This document shows positions 27,528-36,314 of a stretch of 64,000 nt of DNA, in pieces; position 1 is the stretch's first letter; each line of letters opens with the position of its first letter. This stretch comes from Streptomyces monashensis. GTDB taxonomy: Bacteria > Actinomycetota > Actinomycetes > Streptomycetales > Streptomycetaceae. The position numbers and the translations under genes are program-made. The stretch covers positions 118,109 through 182,108 of the forward strand of contig NZ_MLYO01000010.1 in assembly GCF_001866665.1 (NCBI RefSeq), read 5' to 3'. A model generated the notes under the pieces. That model did not search any database. It was given only the letters and a program-made list of their open reading frames with translations, and had not been told where the DNA came from.

Positions 27528-28400
27528 TCAGTCCAGGCCGAGGACGCTCATGGTCTGCTCGGCCATGTGCTGTTCGCCGAGCGCGTTGGGGTGGACGGGC
27601 ACGATGTTGGTCCCGAAGAGCAGCGGCTCGATCCACCGGGTGCCGATCGGCCGGCAGGCGTCGTGCCCCGCGGAGGCCTGGGAGAGGTCGACGTACGTGG
27701 CCCCGCTCTCCTCGGCGGCGCGCTCCACGACGGCGTTGAGGTGGGCCTGGAGGGCGTGGATGTACGGCACGTCGCCCTCGGCGAGGGGAAGCTGGGCGAA
27801 GCAGGACGGGTCGGCGGTGGCGGGTGTGATCCACGGGTAGCCGAGCACCGCCACGCGGGCGTGCGGCGCCTTGGCCCGTACGACGCCCAGCGCGCTCTTC
27901 AGCGCGGGGTAGGTGTTGGCGTCGATGGAGTCGTCGAAGGACGTGCCGTACTTGTCCTTGCAGGGGCTGCCCTTGCCGCCGCTGAGGACCCCCGCGGTGC
28001 CGCAGTCCAGGACGGCGTTGATGAAGGTGCCGTTGTCGTTGCCGCCGATGGTCAGCGTCACCAGGCCGGTGTCCGGGGTGACGGCGTCGGCCTGCGGGGC
28101 GACCCCGGGGTACTGCGACCCGGTGAAGTCCTTGGTCTGGGCGGCTCCGCAGGTGACGTCCGTCAGCCGGGCGCCGGTGCGGGCGGCGAGGACGTGGGGG
28201 TAGTTGGCCGTGGAGCGCAGGCACAGCAGGTTGCTGAGGTCGACGGGCAGGACGCCGGAGGCGGCGCTGTAACTGTCGCCGAGGGCCGCGTAGTTCAGGG
28301 GTGTGGCGGCCTGGGCGGGCGTGGCGGCGAGACCGAGGGCCAGGGTTCCGGCGAGTGCGGAGGCCGCGGCGACGGCGCGGCGCAGGGCAGGGGTGGGCAT
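27528..28400 (-). CDS. secreted SGNH/GDSL-family lipase or esterase
   Basis: 290 residues; ATG preceded by AGGGAGC. A Sec signal peptide covers residues 1 to about 31 (LRRAVAAASALAGTLALGLA then TPAQA). Block I is YAALGDSYSAASG with the catalytic Ser; block III GGNDNGTF has the oxyanion Asn; the C-terminal VPVHPNALG holds the catalytic Asp/His pair region. Three cysteine pairs are likely, as in the S. coelicolor and S. rimosus secreted lipases of this family. It should hydrolyse ester bonds of lipids outside the cell. Converges on the SDR gene with an 18-bp gap. Confidence 0.92.
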   Translation of the reverse strand: MPTPALRRAVAAASALAGTLALGLAATPAQAATPLNYAALGDSYSAASGVLPVDLSNLLCLRSTANYPHVLAARTGARLTDVTCGAAQTKDFTGSQYPGVAPQADAVTPDTGLVTLTIGGNDNGTFINAVLDCGTAGVLSGGKGSPCKDKYGTSFDDSIDANTYPALKSALGVVRAKAPHARVAVLGYPWITPATADPSCFAQLPLAEGDVPYIHALQAHLNAVVERAAEESGATYVDLSQASAGHDACRPIGTRWIEPLLFGTNIVPVHPNALGEQHMAEQTMSVLGLD

Positions 28401-28708
28401 GGCAGGTGCTCCCTCTTCTCGGGTGGGGGACACGGAGCCCGGCGGGCACGAGCAGGCCCGCACGGGTGCTGGTGCGCGAGAAAGTGGCGGCTCAGAGCAT
28501 GGGGAGTGCCGTGAAACGTGGGGGTTACCGCTAGGTACTACTGAAAAGTAATGTGAGGGCGCCGCACCCGGGAGTCAACGCTGTTGACGGAGATTCTTGA
28601 AACGGTCACGGAAACGCGCCCTCCTCCGGCGCCGCTGATCAACGGGGCGTTGCCGGACGGGACTTGCCGCGTGATCATGGAGTCTCGGGCGCGGACGGGG
28701 AGGGTGCC
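28401..28708. other. 308-bp intergenic region
   Basis: Divergent promoter region between the lipase and the membrane NTPase-like gene. The AT-richer part near 28530-28600 (GGTACTACTGAAAAGTAATG, and TTGACGGAGATTCTTGAAAC) may hold promoters, but no confident -10/-35 pair was assigned. A 104-codon frame from 28584 has no recognisable product. Confidence 0.4.
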
Positions 28709-30544
28709 ATGGATGCGGTGGGCCGCCGGGGTGCGGGGCGGGGCGGATGGGACGATCCGGGGCCGGGCCGAGGGCTGCGGGTCGCGGCGGACGTGGCCGG
28801 ATGGGGCGGCCCGGCCCTGGTGTGCGCCGGCTTCGCCGGGATCATCGTGCGGGTGGCCCGGCTATGGCACGTGCCGTGGTGGCAGCTCGGCACGCTGATC
28901 GTCGTGGGGCTCGCCGGATACGTGATCGACCACCTGATCGAGGCGCACATCCGGCGGGCCGAGCGCTTCCTCGCGTACCGGAAGATGCTGGAGAACCCGA
29001 ACCGCGCGGCCGTGGAGCCGGGTTCGGAGCCCGGTGCGCTCCGGCTGCTGTCGCCGTTGCGCAGCCCCGTGCCCTTCCGTGATCGCGAGGACGAGCTGGC
29101 CCGGCTGCGGCGCTGGTGCGCGGGCGAGGCGGACCCGCACCCGGTGCTGCTGCTCGCCGGTGACCGCGGGGTCGGCACCTCGCGGCTGGCGCTGGAGCTG
29201 GCCCGGACACTCGGCGAGGGGTGGACCGCCGGGCGGCTGCTGCGCGGCACCGGTCCGGCGCTGTTCCCGGCGCTGCGCGGCCGGGGCAGGCCCGCGCTGG
29301 TCGTCGTGGACGAGGCGGACATCCGCTCCGACACGGACAGCCATCTGCATTCCCGGGTGCGCACGGACGTGGTCCCGCTGCTCCGGGCGTTGCCGAGCCG
29401 TGCGCACGACGCGCCGCCGGTGCGGCTGCTGTTCGTCGTGCGGCACGCGGAGCGCTTCCGCACGGCGGTCTCCGAGGAACTCGCCCATCGCGACAGCCCC
29501 GAGGCCCGCCGTCTGATCGACGAGGCACCCGTACTGGACCTGGCGCCGCCCGCGCTCGACCGCGCCACCCTGGCCGAGCGCCACGCGGAGGCCGTCGCCG
29601 CCTTCACGGCCGCTCTCGGCCGGGCTCCCGCCGTCGGCCGGGCGGACCTCGCTCCCGCCGGGCCCGGCCGGACGCCCCTGGACCTGCACGCCGCGGCCCT
29701 CGTCACCGCGCTGGCCGGCGAGCCCGCGCCCGGCGCCGCCCGACGCTTCGAGGACGTCGCCGAGGTCCTCTTCGCGCACGAGCTCCGGCGCTGGCGGCAC
29801 CACGCCGCTTCCTTCTCCTCCCCCGGCGTCCCCGCGCTCCCCCGGCTGTCCGAGCGGCCCGACCTGCCCGAACTCGTCATGCTGACCCTGCTGTTGACCG
29901 GCCATCGGGAGTACGTCGCCGCCGCACACGTCATCGAACGGCTCCCCGCGTTCGCCGGGCTGGAGCGGGAGCGGGCCCGGGGCACGGCCTTCGCCTGGGT
30001 GAGCTGGGCCCTCGCCCTGCACGGCGGCACACCGGACGCCGCACGCATGGCGGAGCCCTGGATCGGACCGGAATCCTTCGCCCACTGGTTCCTGACCACG
30101 CGCCTGCGCGCCGACCCGGAGCTGTTCGACCGGCTTCAGCCGGGGCTGGACGCGCGCCGGTCCGAGCATCTGGCGGGCCTGCTGTGCCGCGCCTGCGAGG
30201 ACTTTCCCGAGGCGGGCGAGAACCTGCGCCGGTACGTCGCGCGCTCCCCGTTGGCGCACGGCTACCACGCCCTGCGCGGCGCCAGGGTGCTCGCGCGCCC
30301 CGAGCGGGTGGACCCGTGGATCGCCGAGGGCCTGCGCACACCGGATCCGGACGTCGACCCCGCCTTCGCCACCCTCGGCACCCGCGACCTGTACACCCTG
30401 CTGGAACAGGCCCGGCTCACGTCGCTGCCGCGTACCCAGGCCGTCCTTGCCCGCATGTACCAGCAGGCCGGGCGGGCGGACGACAGAGCGGAACGGACGT
30501 CGCGGCGGAAACGGGAGCGCCGGGAGCGCGGCAGGCGCACCTGA
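28709..30544 (+). CDS. membrane-anchored P-loop NTPase-like protein with altered Walker A
   Basis: 611 residues from an ATG with GGGAGGG upstream. Two hydrophobic segments (about 30-47 and 55-75) are followed by a basic stretch, so the rest is cytoplasmic. The nucleotide-binding region reads LLLAGDRGVGTS (about 147-158): the P-loop spacing is right, but the lysine is replaced by Thr. Walker B is clear (ALVVVDEAD, about 195-203). The C-terminal 350 residues are helical and end in a basic tail. It looks like a STAND or AAA-type scaffold that may bind but not hydrolyse nucleotide; function unknown. No co-directional partner is close upstream. Confidence 0.75.
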   Translation: MDAVGRRGAGRGGWDDPGPGRGLRVAADVAGWGGPALVCAGFAGIIVRVARLWHVPWWQLGTLIVVGLAGYVIDHLIEAHIRRAERFLAYRKMLENPNRAAVEPGSEPGALRLLSPLRSPVPFRDREDELARLRRWCAGEADPHPVLLLAGDRGVGTSRLALELARTLGEGWTAGRLLRGTGPALFPALRGRGRPALVVVDEADIRSDTDSHLHSRVRTDVVPLLRALPSRAHDAPPVRLLFVVRHAERFRTAVSEELAHRDSPEARRLIDEAPVLDLAPPALDRATLAERHAEAVAAFTAALGRAPAVGRADLAPAGPGRTPLDLHAAALVTALAGEPAPGAARRFEDVAEVLFAHELRRWRHHAASFSSPGVPALPRLSERPDLPELVMLTLLLTGHREYVAAAHVIERLPAFAGLERERARGTAFAWVSWALALHGGTPDAARMAEPWIGPESFAHWFLTTRLRADPELFDRLQPGLDARRSEHLAGLLCRACEDFPEAGENLRRYVARSPLAHGYHALRGARVLARPERVDPWIAEGLRTPDPDVDPAFATLGTRDLYTLLEQARLTSLPRTQAVLARMYQQAGRADDRAERTSRRKRERRERGRRT

Positions 30545-30626
30545 CCGCGCTGGGCGTCGTGCCGTCCACCTCTTACGGAGTCGTGACGCACGGGCCGCGT
30601 CCCCGGGTCCCGGGCCGGGGCGCGGC

Positions 30627-30632
30627 TAGCGT
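30627..30632 (+). promoter_or_regulatory. -10 element of a leaderless transcript
   Basis: TAGCGT lies six bases before the ATG of the epimerase gene, the spacing for a transcript that begins at the start codon. No Shine-Dalgarno sequence is present. Confidence 0.55.
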
Positions 30633-30638
30633 GGCCGT

Positions 30639-31640
30639 ATGCGTGTACTGGTCACCGGCGGTGCCGGGTTCATCGGGTCCCATGTCGTCGAGGCACTGCG
30701 TGCGGGCGGGCACGAACCGGTCGTGTACGACGTCCGGGAGGATCCCGGCGCCGATGTGCGCAATCCGGCGGCGGTCGCCCGCGCGCTGACGGGGGTGGAC
30801 GCCGTCTGTCACCAGGCGGCGATGGTCGGGCTCGGCAACGGTGTCGCCGACGCGGCGGAGTACGTCTCGCGCAACGATCTCGGCACCGCCGTGCTGGTCG
30901 CGGCCATGGCGGAGGCGGGCGTCCGGCGCCTCGTGCTGGCCGGCTCCATGGTGGTGTACGGGGAGGGCCGTTACGCGTGTCCGCGGCACGGCGTCGTACG
31001 GCCGGGTCCCCGCAGCGTCGCCGACCTCGACGCGGGCCGGTTCGAGCCCGCGTGCCCGTGCTGCGGTGCGGAGTTGACCCCGGAACTGGTCGGTGAGGAC
31101 GCCCCGGCCGATCCCCGGAACGTGTACGCGGCGACCAAGCTGGCGCAGGAGCACCTGGCCGCCGCGTGGGCCCGCGGTACGGGCGGCTCGGCGGTGTCCC
31201 TGCGGTACCACAACGTGTACGGCCCCCGGATGCCGCGGGACACCCCGTACGCCGGGGTCGCCTCCTTCTTCCGCTCGGCGCTGGCCCGCGGGCAGGCCCC
31301 CCGGGTGTTCGAGGACGGGCGTCAGCGGCGGGACTTCGTCCATGTCCGGGATGTGGCGGAGGCGAACCTGGCCGCCCTGGAGGCGGAGGCGGCCCCGGGC
31401 GTCCTCACCGCGTACAACACCGGCAGCGGTGAGCCGCACACCGTCGGCGAGATGGCCCGCGCGCTGGCCGACGCCCACGGCGGGCCGGAGCCCGTGGTCA
31501 CCGGGGAGTACCGGCTGGGCGACGTGCGGCACATCACCGCGGACTCCTCCCGGCTGCGCGCGGAACTGGGGTGGAAGCCGCAGGTCGGGTTCGCGGCGGG
31601 GATGCGCGAGTTCGCGCGGGCGGAACTGCGCGAGGGCTGA
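30639..31640 (+). CDS. NAD-dependent sugar epimerase/dehydratase with cysteine-rich insertion
   Basis: 333 residues. Extended SDR with TGGAGFIG (about 6-13), GSMVVYGEG, the YAATK catalytic Tyr/Lys pair and LRYHNVYGPRMP. Between strand and catalytic motif is an insertion of about 35 residues with the pattern CPRH...CPCCG, a probable small zinc site unusual for UDP-sugar epimerases but seen in a subset of actinobacterial members. Likely substrate is a nucleotide sugar. It is the first gene of the glycan-like block, in opposite orientation to the two-component system and co-directional with the glycosyltransferases beyond it. Confidence 0.88.
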   Translation: MRVLVTGGAGFIGSHVVEALRAGGHEPVVYDVREDPGADVRNPAAVARALTGVDAVCHQAAMVGLGNGVADAAEYVSRNDLGTAVLVAAMAEAGVRRLVLAGSMVVYGEGRYACPRHGVVRPGPRSVADLDAGRFEPACPCCGAELTPELVGEDAPADPRNVYAATKLAQEHLAAAWARGTGGSAVSLRYHNVYGPRMPRDTPYAGVASFFRSALARGQAPRVFEDGRQRRDFVHVRDVAEANLAALEAEAAPGVLTAYNTGSGEPHTVGEMARALADAHGGPEPVVTGEYRLGDVRHITADSSRLRAELGWKPQVGFAAGMREFARAELREG

Positions 31641-31802
31641 CCGCGCCCGGCGGCCGTGCCGGGTGAACCGGGCCCGTGCCCGACTGCCATGGATTCCCCC
31701 GTCAGTTGGTCGACGAGGGAGTACGCGGCGCTCGGCGGTGCTCGGAACAGACCTGGCCGGCAGGGGAAGAGTCACAGCGGATTCGGGAACGATCGCGGCG
31801 GC

Positions 31803-32915
31803 TCACGGCGTTGGAAGGGGCAGAGTCACTTCGAAACGGCAGCCGCCGGGGATGTTGTGGACACTCGCCCGGCCCTGGTGGGCCTCCACGATGCCGCGGA
31901 CGATGGCGAGGCCGAGCCCCGCGCCCGCCGGGGGCGTGCGCGCGTCGGTGCCGCGCCAGCCGGTGTCGAAGACGCGGGGCAGGTCCTCCTCGGGGATGCC
32001 TCCGCAGCCGTCCGAGACGGACAGCACCACACCGTCCTGCGTACGTTCGGCGGCGATCGCCACCGTGCCGTCCGGCGGGGTGCGGCGGATGGCGTTGATC
32101 AGGAGGTTGCCGAGGACGCGGGTCATCTCCTTGGCGTCGACCTCGACGGGTACGGGCGCGACCCCGTCGCCCACCAGCCGTACGCCGTGTTCCCGGGCGA
32201 GCGGATCGGCTCCCGCCAGCGCGTCGCCGACGAGGTCGTACAGGGAGATCCGGGAGGGGTGCAGCGGGAGGGTGCCCGCGTGGATGCGGGAGAGCTCGAA
32301 GAGGTCGCCGACCATCTCGTTGAGGCGTTCCACCTCGGTGCGGATCTGCTTGAGGTACCGGTCGGGGTCCGCGGCCACGCCGTCCTCCAGCGCCTCCGAC
32401 ATGGCGCGCAGTCCGGCCAGCGGGGTGCGCAGGTCGTGGGAGATCCACGCCACCAGCTCGCGCCGTGACTTCTCCAACGCCCGCTCCCGCTCACGGGATT
32501 CGGCGAGCCGTGCGCTGGTGGCGGCCAGTTCGCGGCCGAGGGCGTCCAGTTCGGCGGTGGCCGGGCCGTGCGGGGCGGCGAAGGCGCCGGCGTCGCCGAA
32601 CGAGCGGGCGGCGTCGGCGAGTTCGCGGCTGCGGGCGACGACCCAGCGGCCCAGGAGCAGCGCGGTGGCGAGGGAGACCACGGCCGCCATCGCGACGACG
32701 GTGGTGACCACGGTCAGGTCGTGCGAGGAGAGGAACATCGCCCAGGCGACGGCGAGCGTGCCGGCCAGCATGGCGCCGACGCCGACCGCGGCGACCACGG
32801 CGACGGAGGCGGTCAGCGAGCGCCGCCGGATCAGGCGCAGCACGGCCGCTCCCGCGACCCCCGCGGCGGCGGCGCCGGCGAAGGCGTAGAGGGCGATGAG
32901 GAGGGTGTCGCGCAT
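31803..32915 (-). CDS. sensor histidine kinase
   Basis: 370 residues. Two or three N-terminal membrane helices (within residues 1-95) with little outside loop, then a HAMP-like linker, the H-box WISHDLRTPLAG (phospho-acceptor His), N-box NLLINAIRR, G1 VSDGCGGIP and G2 GAGLGLAIV. The G1 box reads DGCGG, close to DxGxG. With almost no extracytoplasmic domain it probably senses the membrane or an intramembrane signal. Its ATG lies two bases after the response regulator stop, so the pair is one operon. Confidence 0.93.
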   Translation of the reverse strand: MRDTLLIALYAFAGAAAAGVAGAAVLRLIRRRSLTASVAVVAAVGVGAMLAGTLAVAWAMFLSSHDLTVVTTVVAMAAVVSLATALLLGRWVVARSRELADAARSFGDAGAFAAPHGPATAELDALGRELAATSARLAESRERERALEKSRRELVAWISHDLRTPLAGLRAMSEALEDGVAADPDRYLKQIRTEVERLNEMVGDLFELSRIHAGTLPLHPSRISLYDLVGDALAGADPLAREHGVRLVGDGVAPVPVEVDAKEMTRVLGNLLINAIRRTPPDGTVAIAAERTQDGVVLSVSDGCGGIPEEDLPRVFDTGWRGTDARTPPAGAGLGLAIVRGIVEAHQGRASVHNIPGGCRFEVTLPLPTP

Positions 32916-32917
32916 GG

Positions 32918-33649
<732 letters not shown>

Positions 33650-33749
33650 GTCCCCAGCCTCCCACCCGCAGGTCGCCGCCGTCGGGGCAGCGGTGCCGGC
33701 GTCCGCGTTTCGTAAGGTCCCGAAGTCCGAAATGCCTGATTGACGTTCG

Positions 33750-33755
33750 TAGGGT
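33750..33755 (+). promoter_or_regulatory. -10 element of a probable leaderless transcript
   Basis: TAGGGT is followed by seven bases and then GTG at 33763. The spacing fits leaderless initiation and decides between two candidate starts (33754 lies inside the -10 element). Confidence 0.5.
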
Positions 33756-33762
33756 GAAACCC

Positions 33763-34455
33763 GTGACGACCCCTTCCACGGACGTCGACGTGGTGCTGCC
33801 CTGCCTGGACGAGGCCGAGGCCCTGCCCTGGGTGCTCGGCCGGATCCCGGCCGGCTGGCGCGCTCTCGTCGTCGACAACGGTTCCACCGACGGCTCCCCC
33901 GACCTCGCCCGCGCTCTCGGCGCCACGGTGGTGCACGAGCCGCGGCGCGGCTTCGGCGCCGCCTGCCACACCGGGCTGGCCGCGGCCACCGGCGACATCG
34001 TGTGCTTCTGCGACTGCGACGCCTCGCTCGATCCCGCCCTCCTCGAACCCTTCGTACGGGAGATCCGGGGCGGGGCGGCCGACCTGGTCCTCGGCCGGCG
34101 CCGGCCGCAGGGCCGGGGCGCCTGGCCCGCCCACGCCCGGGCGGGCAACCTCGCGCTGGCCCGGATGCTGCGCCGGCGCACCGGGCTGCGCCTGCACGAC
34201 CTGGGCCCGCTGCGCGCCGCCCGCCGCGAAGCGCTGCTCGCGCTGGACCTCACGGACCGGCGCAGCGGCTACCCGCTCCAGATGGTCGTCCGCGCCGCCG
34301 ACGCCGGCTGGCGCATCACCGAGCACGACGTGCCCTACCGGCCGCGCACCGGCGAGTCCAAGGTGACGGGCACCTGGCGCGGCACCTGGCAGGCGGTGCG
34401 GGACATGAGCCGGGTGCTGGCCGAGGCCCCGGCGGACCGGGAGGCCGTCCGATGA
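33763..34455 (+). CDS. family 2 glycosyltransferase
   Basis: 230 residues from the GTG at 33763; a GTG three codons earlier lies within the promoter. GT-A fold features: VDVVLPCLDEAEALPWVL, the VVDNGSTDGSPDLA segment, and the CDCDASLD metal-binding motif. The GAACHTG part and the later RTGLRLHDLGPLRAAR segment resemble dolichyl-phosphate-sugar synthase-like enzymes. It should add sugar from a nucleotide sugar to a lipid carrier at the inner membrane face. There is no membrane helix. Its stop overlaps the next ATG (ATGA). Confidence 0.9.
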   Translation: MTTPSTDVDVVLPCLDEAEALPWVLGRIPAGWRALVVDNGSTDGSPDLARALGATVVHEPRRGFGAACHTGLAAATGDIVCFCDCDASLDPALLEPFVREIRGGAADLVLGRRRPQGRGAWPAHARAGNLALARMLRRRTGLRLHDLGPLRAARREALLALDLTDRRSGYPLQMVVRAADAGWRITEHDVPYRPRTGESKVTGTWRGTWQAVRDMSRVLAEAPADREAVR

Positions 34456-35069
34456 CCACGCTCCTCGTCATCGCCAAGGAACCGCTGCCGGGGCGGGTCA
34501 AGACCCGGCTCACCCCGCCGTTCACGCCACAGGAGGCGGCACGGCTCGCGGAGGCGGCGCTCGCCGACACCCTGCACGCCGTGGCCGCCGCCCCGGCGAC
34601 GCGGCGGATCCTGGTCCTGGACGGCACGCCCGGCGACTGGCTGCCGTCCGGCTTCGAGGTGCTGCCGCAGTGCGCGGGCGGGCTGGACGAGCGGCTGGCG
34701 GACGCCTTCGCGCACTGCGCGGGCCCGGCGCTGCTCATCGGCATGGACACCCCGCAGGTCACACCGGAGCTGCTCACCGTGGACTTCACGGGCTGCGACG
34801 CCTGGTTCGGCCCGGCGCAGGACGGCGGCTTCTGGGCCCTCGGGCTCGCGGCGCCCGATCCCGCGCTGCTGCGGGGCGTGCCGATGTCGACTCCGAAGAC
34901 CGGGGCGGTCCAGCGGGAGCGGCTGCTGGCGGCCGGGCTGCGGGTGCGCGACCTGCCCCGGCTGCGGGACGTCGACACCGCCGCCGACGCCCGTGCCGTC
35001 GCCGCGCTGGCCCCGCACGGCCGGTTCGCGGCGCGGCTGGCCCGCTGCACCCCGGTCGGCTCGCGATGA
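34452..35069 (+). CDS. TIGR04282/DUF2064 glycosyltransferase-like protein
   Basis: 205 residues. The family start LLVIAKEPLPGRVKTRLTPP, the ALLIGMDTPQVTPE motif and the WFGPAQDGGFWALGLA segment identify DUF2064, a nucleotidyl/glycosyl-transferase-like fold related to CofC and MobA. In Streptomyces it is commonly found beside a GT2 enzyme, as here, and the two are translationally coupled. The reaction is not established for this group. The stop overlaps the start of the small ORF that follows. Confidence 0.87.
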   Translation: MTTLLVIAKEPLPGRVKTRLTPPFTPQEAARLAEAALADTLHAVAAAPATRRILVLDGTPGDWLPSGFEVLPQCAGGLDERLADAFAHCAGPALLIGMDTPQVTPELLTVDFTGCDAWFGPAQDGGFWALGLAAPDPALLRGVPMSTPKTGAVQRERLLAAGLRVRDLPRLRDVDTAADARAVAALAPHGRFAARLARCTPVGSR

Positions 35070-35209
35070 GCGGCACGCACGCCGCCCCGGCCGCCAGGAG
35101 AGTCCCGGACACCTCGGCCACCGTCGCTGCCCCCGCTGTCACCGCGCCCGCCCCGCACGACCCACCCGCAAGGCACCTCACCCACCACGCCCCGGAAGGC
35201 CCACGATGA
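35066..35209 (+). CDS. small Pro/Ala/His-rich ORF bridging two genes (possibly a start-region duplicate)
   Basis: 47 residues. It starts by overlapping the DUF2064 stop (ATGA) and ends overlapping the methyltransferase start (ATGA), so ribosomes could pass through all three. Its first 33 bases closely match the first 33 bases of the methyltransferase gene (MSGTHAAPAA against MNGTHAARAA). The remainder is low complexity. It may be a coupling leader made by local duplication rather than a functional protein. Confidence 0.4.
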   Translation: MSGTHAAPAARRVPDTSATVAAPAVTAPAPHDPPARHLTHHAPEGPR

Positions 35210-35970
35210 ACGGCACACACGCCGCCCGGGCCGCCTGGGCCGTCGCCGATCCGTACGCCGCCGCGCTGCGCTCCGGCCGGGGCCCGCTGTTCCTGCGCCG
35301 CACCGACGGCTGGCTGCTGCCGCTGGAGGTGGAGCGCTGGTGCGCCCGGGCCGATCGCGTCGACCTGGCGGTGCTCGACCGCTGCGAGGGCGCCGTCCTG
35401 GACGTCGGCTGCGGGCCGGGCCGGCTGGTCGCGGAACTCGCCGCCCGGGGCCGTACCGTCCTCGGCGTCGACGTCAGCGAGGCCGCCGTCGAGCACGCGG
35501 AACGGCTCGGCGGGCCCGTGCTGCGCCGCTCGGTCTTCGAGCCGCTGCCCGGTGCGGGCCGCTGGGGCACCGTCCTGCTCATGGACGGAAACCTCGGCAT
35601 CGGCGGCGACCCGGCCGCCCTGCTGGAGCGGGTGGCCGAACTGCTGCGTCCGGGCGGTCTGCTGATCGCCGAGACCGTGCCGGCCGACGTCGACGAGCGC
35701 GCCCGGGTCGAGGTCGTCGGTACGACCACCTCGGCTCCGGGCGGCGCCGACGCCTTTCCCTGGGCGCGCCTCGGCACCCCCGCCCTGCTGCGGCACGCGC
35801 GCCGCAGCAGCTGGCGGCCCGTGGCTCAGTGGGAGGCGGGCGGCCGCTGCTTCGCGGCCCTGCGCACACGGAACGCCAGGAGCAGCGCCGAGCCGCCGAA
35901 CAGGGCGGCCGTGATCAGCAGCCAGCGGGTGAGGAAGCCGTCGGGGGAGAGCCCGGTGGCCAGCTGGTAA
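35206..35970 (+). CDS. class I SAM-dependent methyltransferase
   Basis: 254 residues. The SAM-binding motif is VLDVGCGPGRLVAELAA (about 65-81), followed by VLGVDVSEAAVEHAE and then LLMDGNLGIGGDP, LRPGGLLIAE. The N-terminal segment (ADPYAAALRSGRGPLFLRR) is family-typical. The last 40 or so residues lie opposite the 3' end of the convergent membrane protein gene and have no family pattern, so the conserved protein probably ends near FAALRT and the tail is extra. Methyl acceptor unknown; neighbours suggest a glycan or lipid. Confidence 0.87.
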   Translation: MNGTHAARAAWAVADPYAAALRSGRGPLFLRRTDGWLLPLEVERWCARADRVDLAVLDRCEGAVLDVGCGPGRLVAELAARGRTVLGVDVSEAAVEHAERLGGPVLRRSVFEPLPGAGRWGTVLLMDGNLGIGGDPAALLERVAELLRPGGLLIAETVPADVDERARVEVVGTTTSAPGGADAFPWARLGTPALLRHARRSSWRPVAQWEAGGRCFAALRTRNARSSAEPPNRAAVISSQRVRKPSGESPVASW

Positions 35971-36314
35971 CGCTGGGCGGTCATCCCGCTGATCAGCGGG
36001 AACCACACGAGCAGAAGCAGCAGGGACAGCGCGGCCGGGACCCGTACGTACGGGGTCCGACCGCGCTGTCCGGCCGCGCCGAGCCCGCGCACGACCACGC
36101 GGTCCGCCAGCCCGTAGAGCGGCACCAGGACGAGGTCGTGCAGCAGGGCCGAGCCGACGATCCACAGCGCCACCCCGAACCAGTCGTCGGCGAACAGCCG
36201 GACACCGGCGTAGGCGGCCAGCGCGAACGAGCAGGCGAGCAGCAGGAGTGGGAAGGGGCTGCCGAGCGGAAGGCGGCGCGGCAGCACGGTGCGCGGCAGC
36301 GGCAGGCGGGGCAT
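35826..36314 (-). CDS. small membrane protein linked to the molybdopterin oxidoreductase
   Basis: 162 residues with about four membrane helices (FPLLLLACSFALAAYAGVRL, then GVALWIVGSALLHDLVLVPL, AALSLLLLLVWFPLISG and LTRWLLITAALFGGSALLLA). The ATG overlaps the stop of the oxidoreductase gene (TGATG), so they are coupled. No known domain recognised; helices and basic C-terminus suggest a subunit or assembly factor for the redox protein. Its 3' 145 bp are antisense to the methyltransferase gene. Confidence 0.78.
   Translation of the reverse strand: MPRLPLPRTVLPRRLPLGSPFPLLLLACSFALAAYAGVRLFADDWFGVALWIVGSALLHDLVLVPLYGLADRVVVRGLGAAGQRGRTPYVRVPAALSLLLLLVWFPLISGMTAQRYQLATGLSPDGFLTRWLLITAALFGGSALLLAFRVRRAAKQRPPASH

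Noticed and set aside
34993..35205. Longer N-terminus for the methyltransferase from 34993
   Set aside because: That part is a shadow of the DUF2064 gene; the ATG at 35206 begins the family-like sequence and overlaps the upstream stop.
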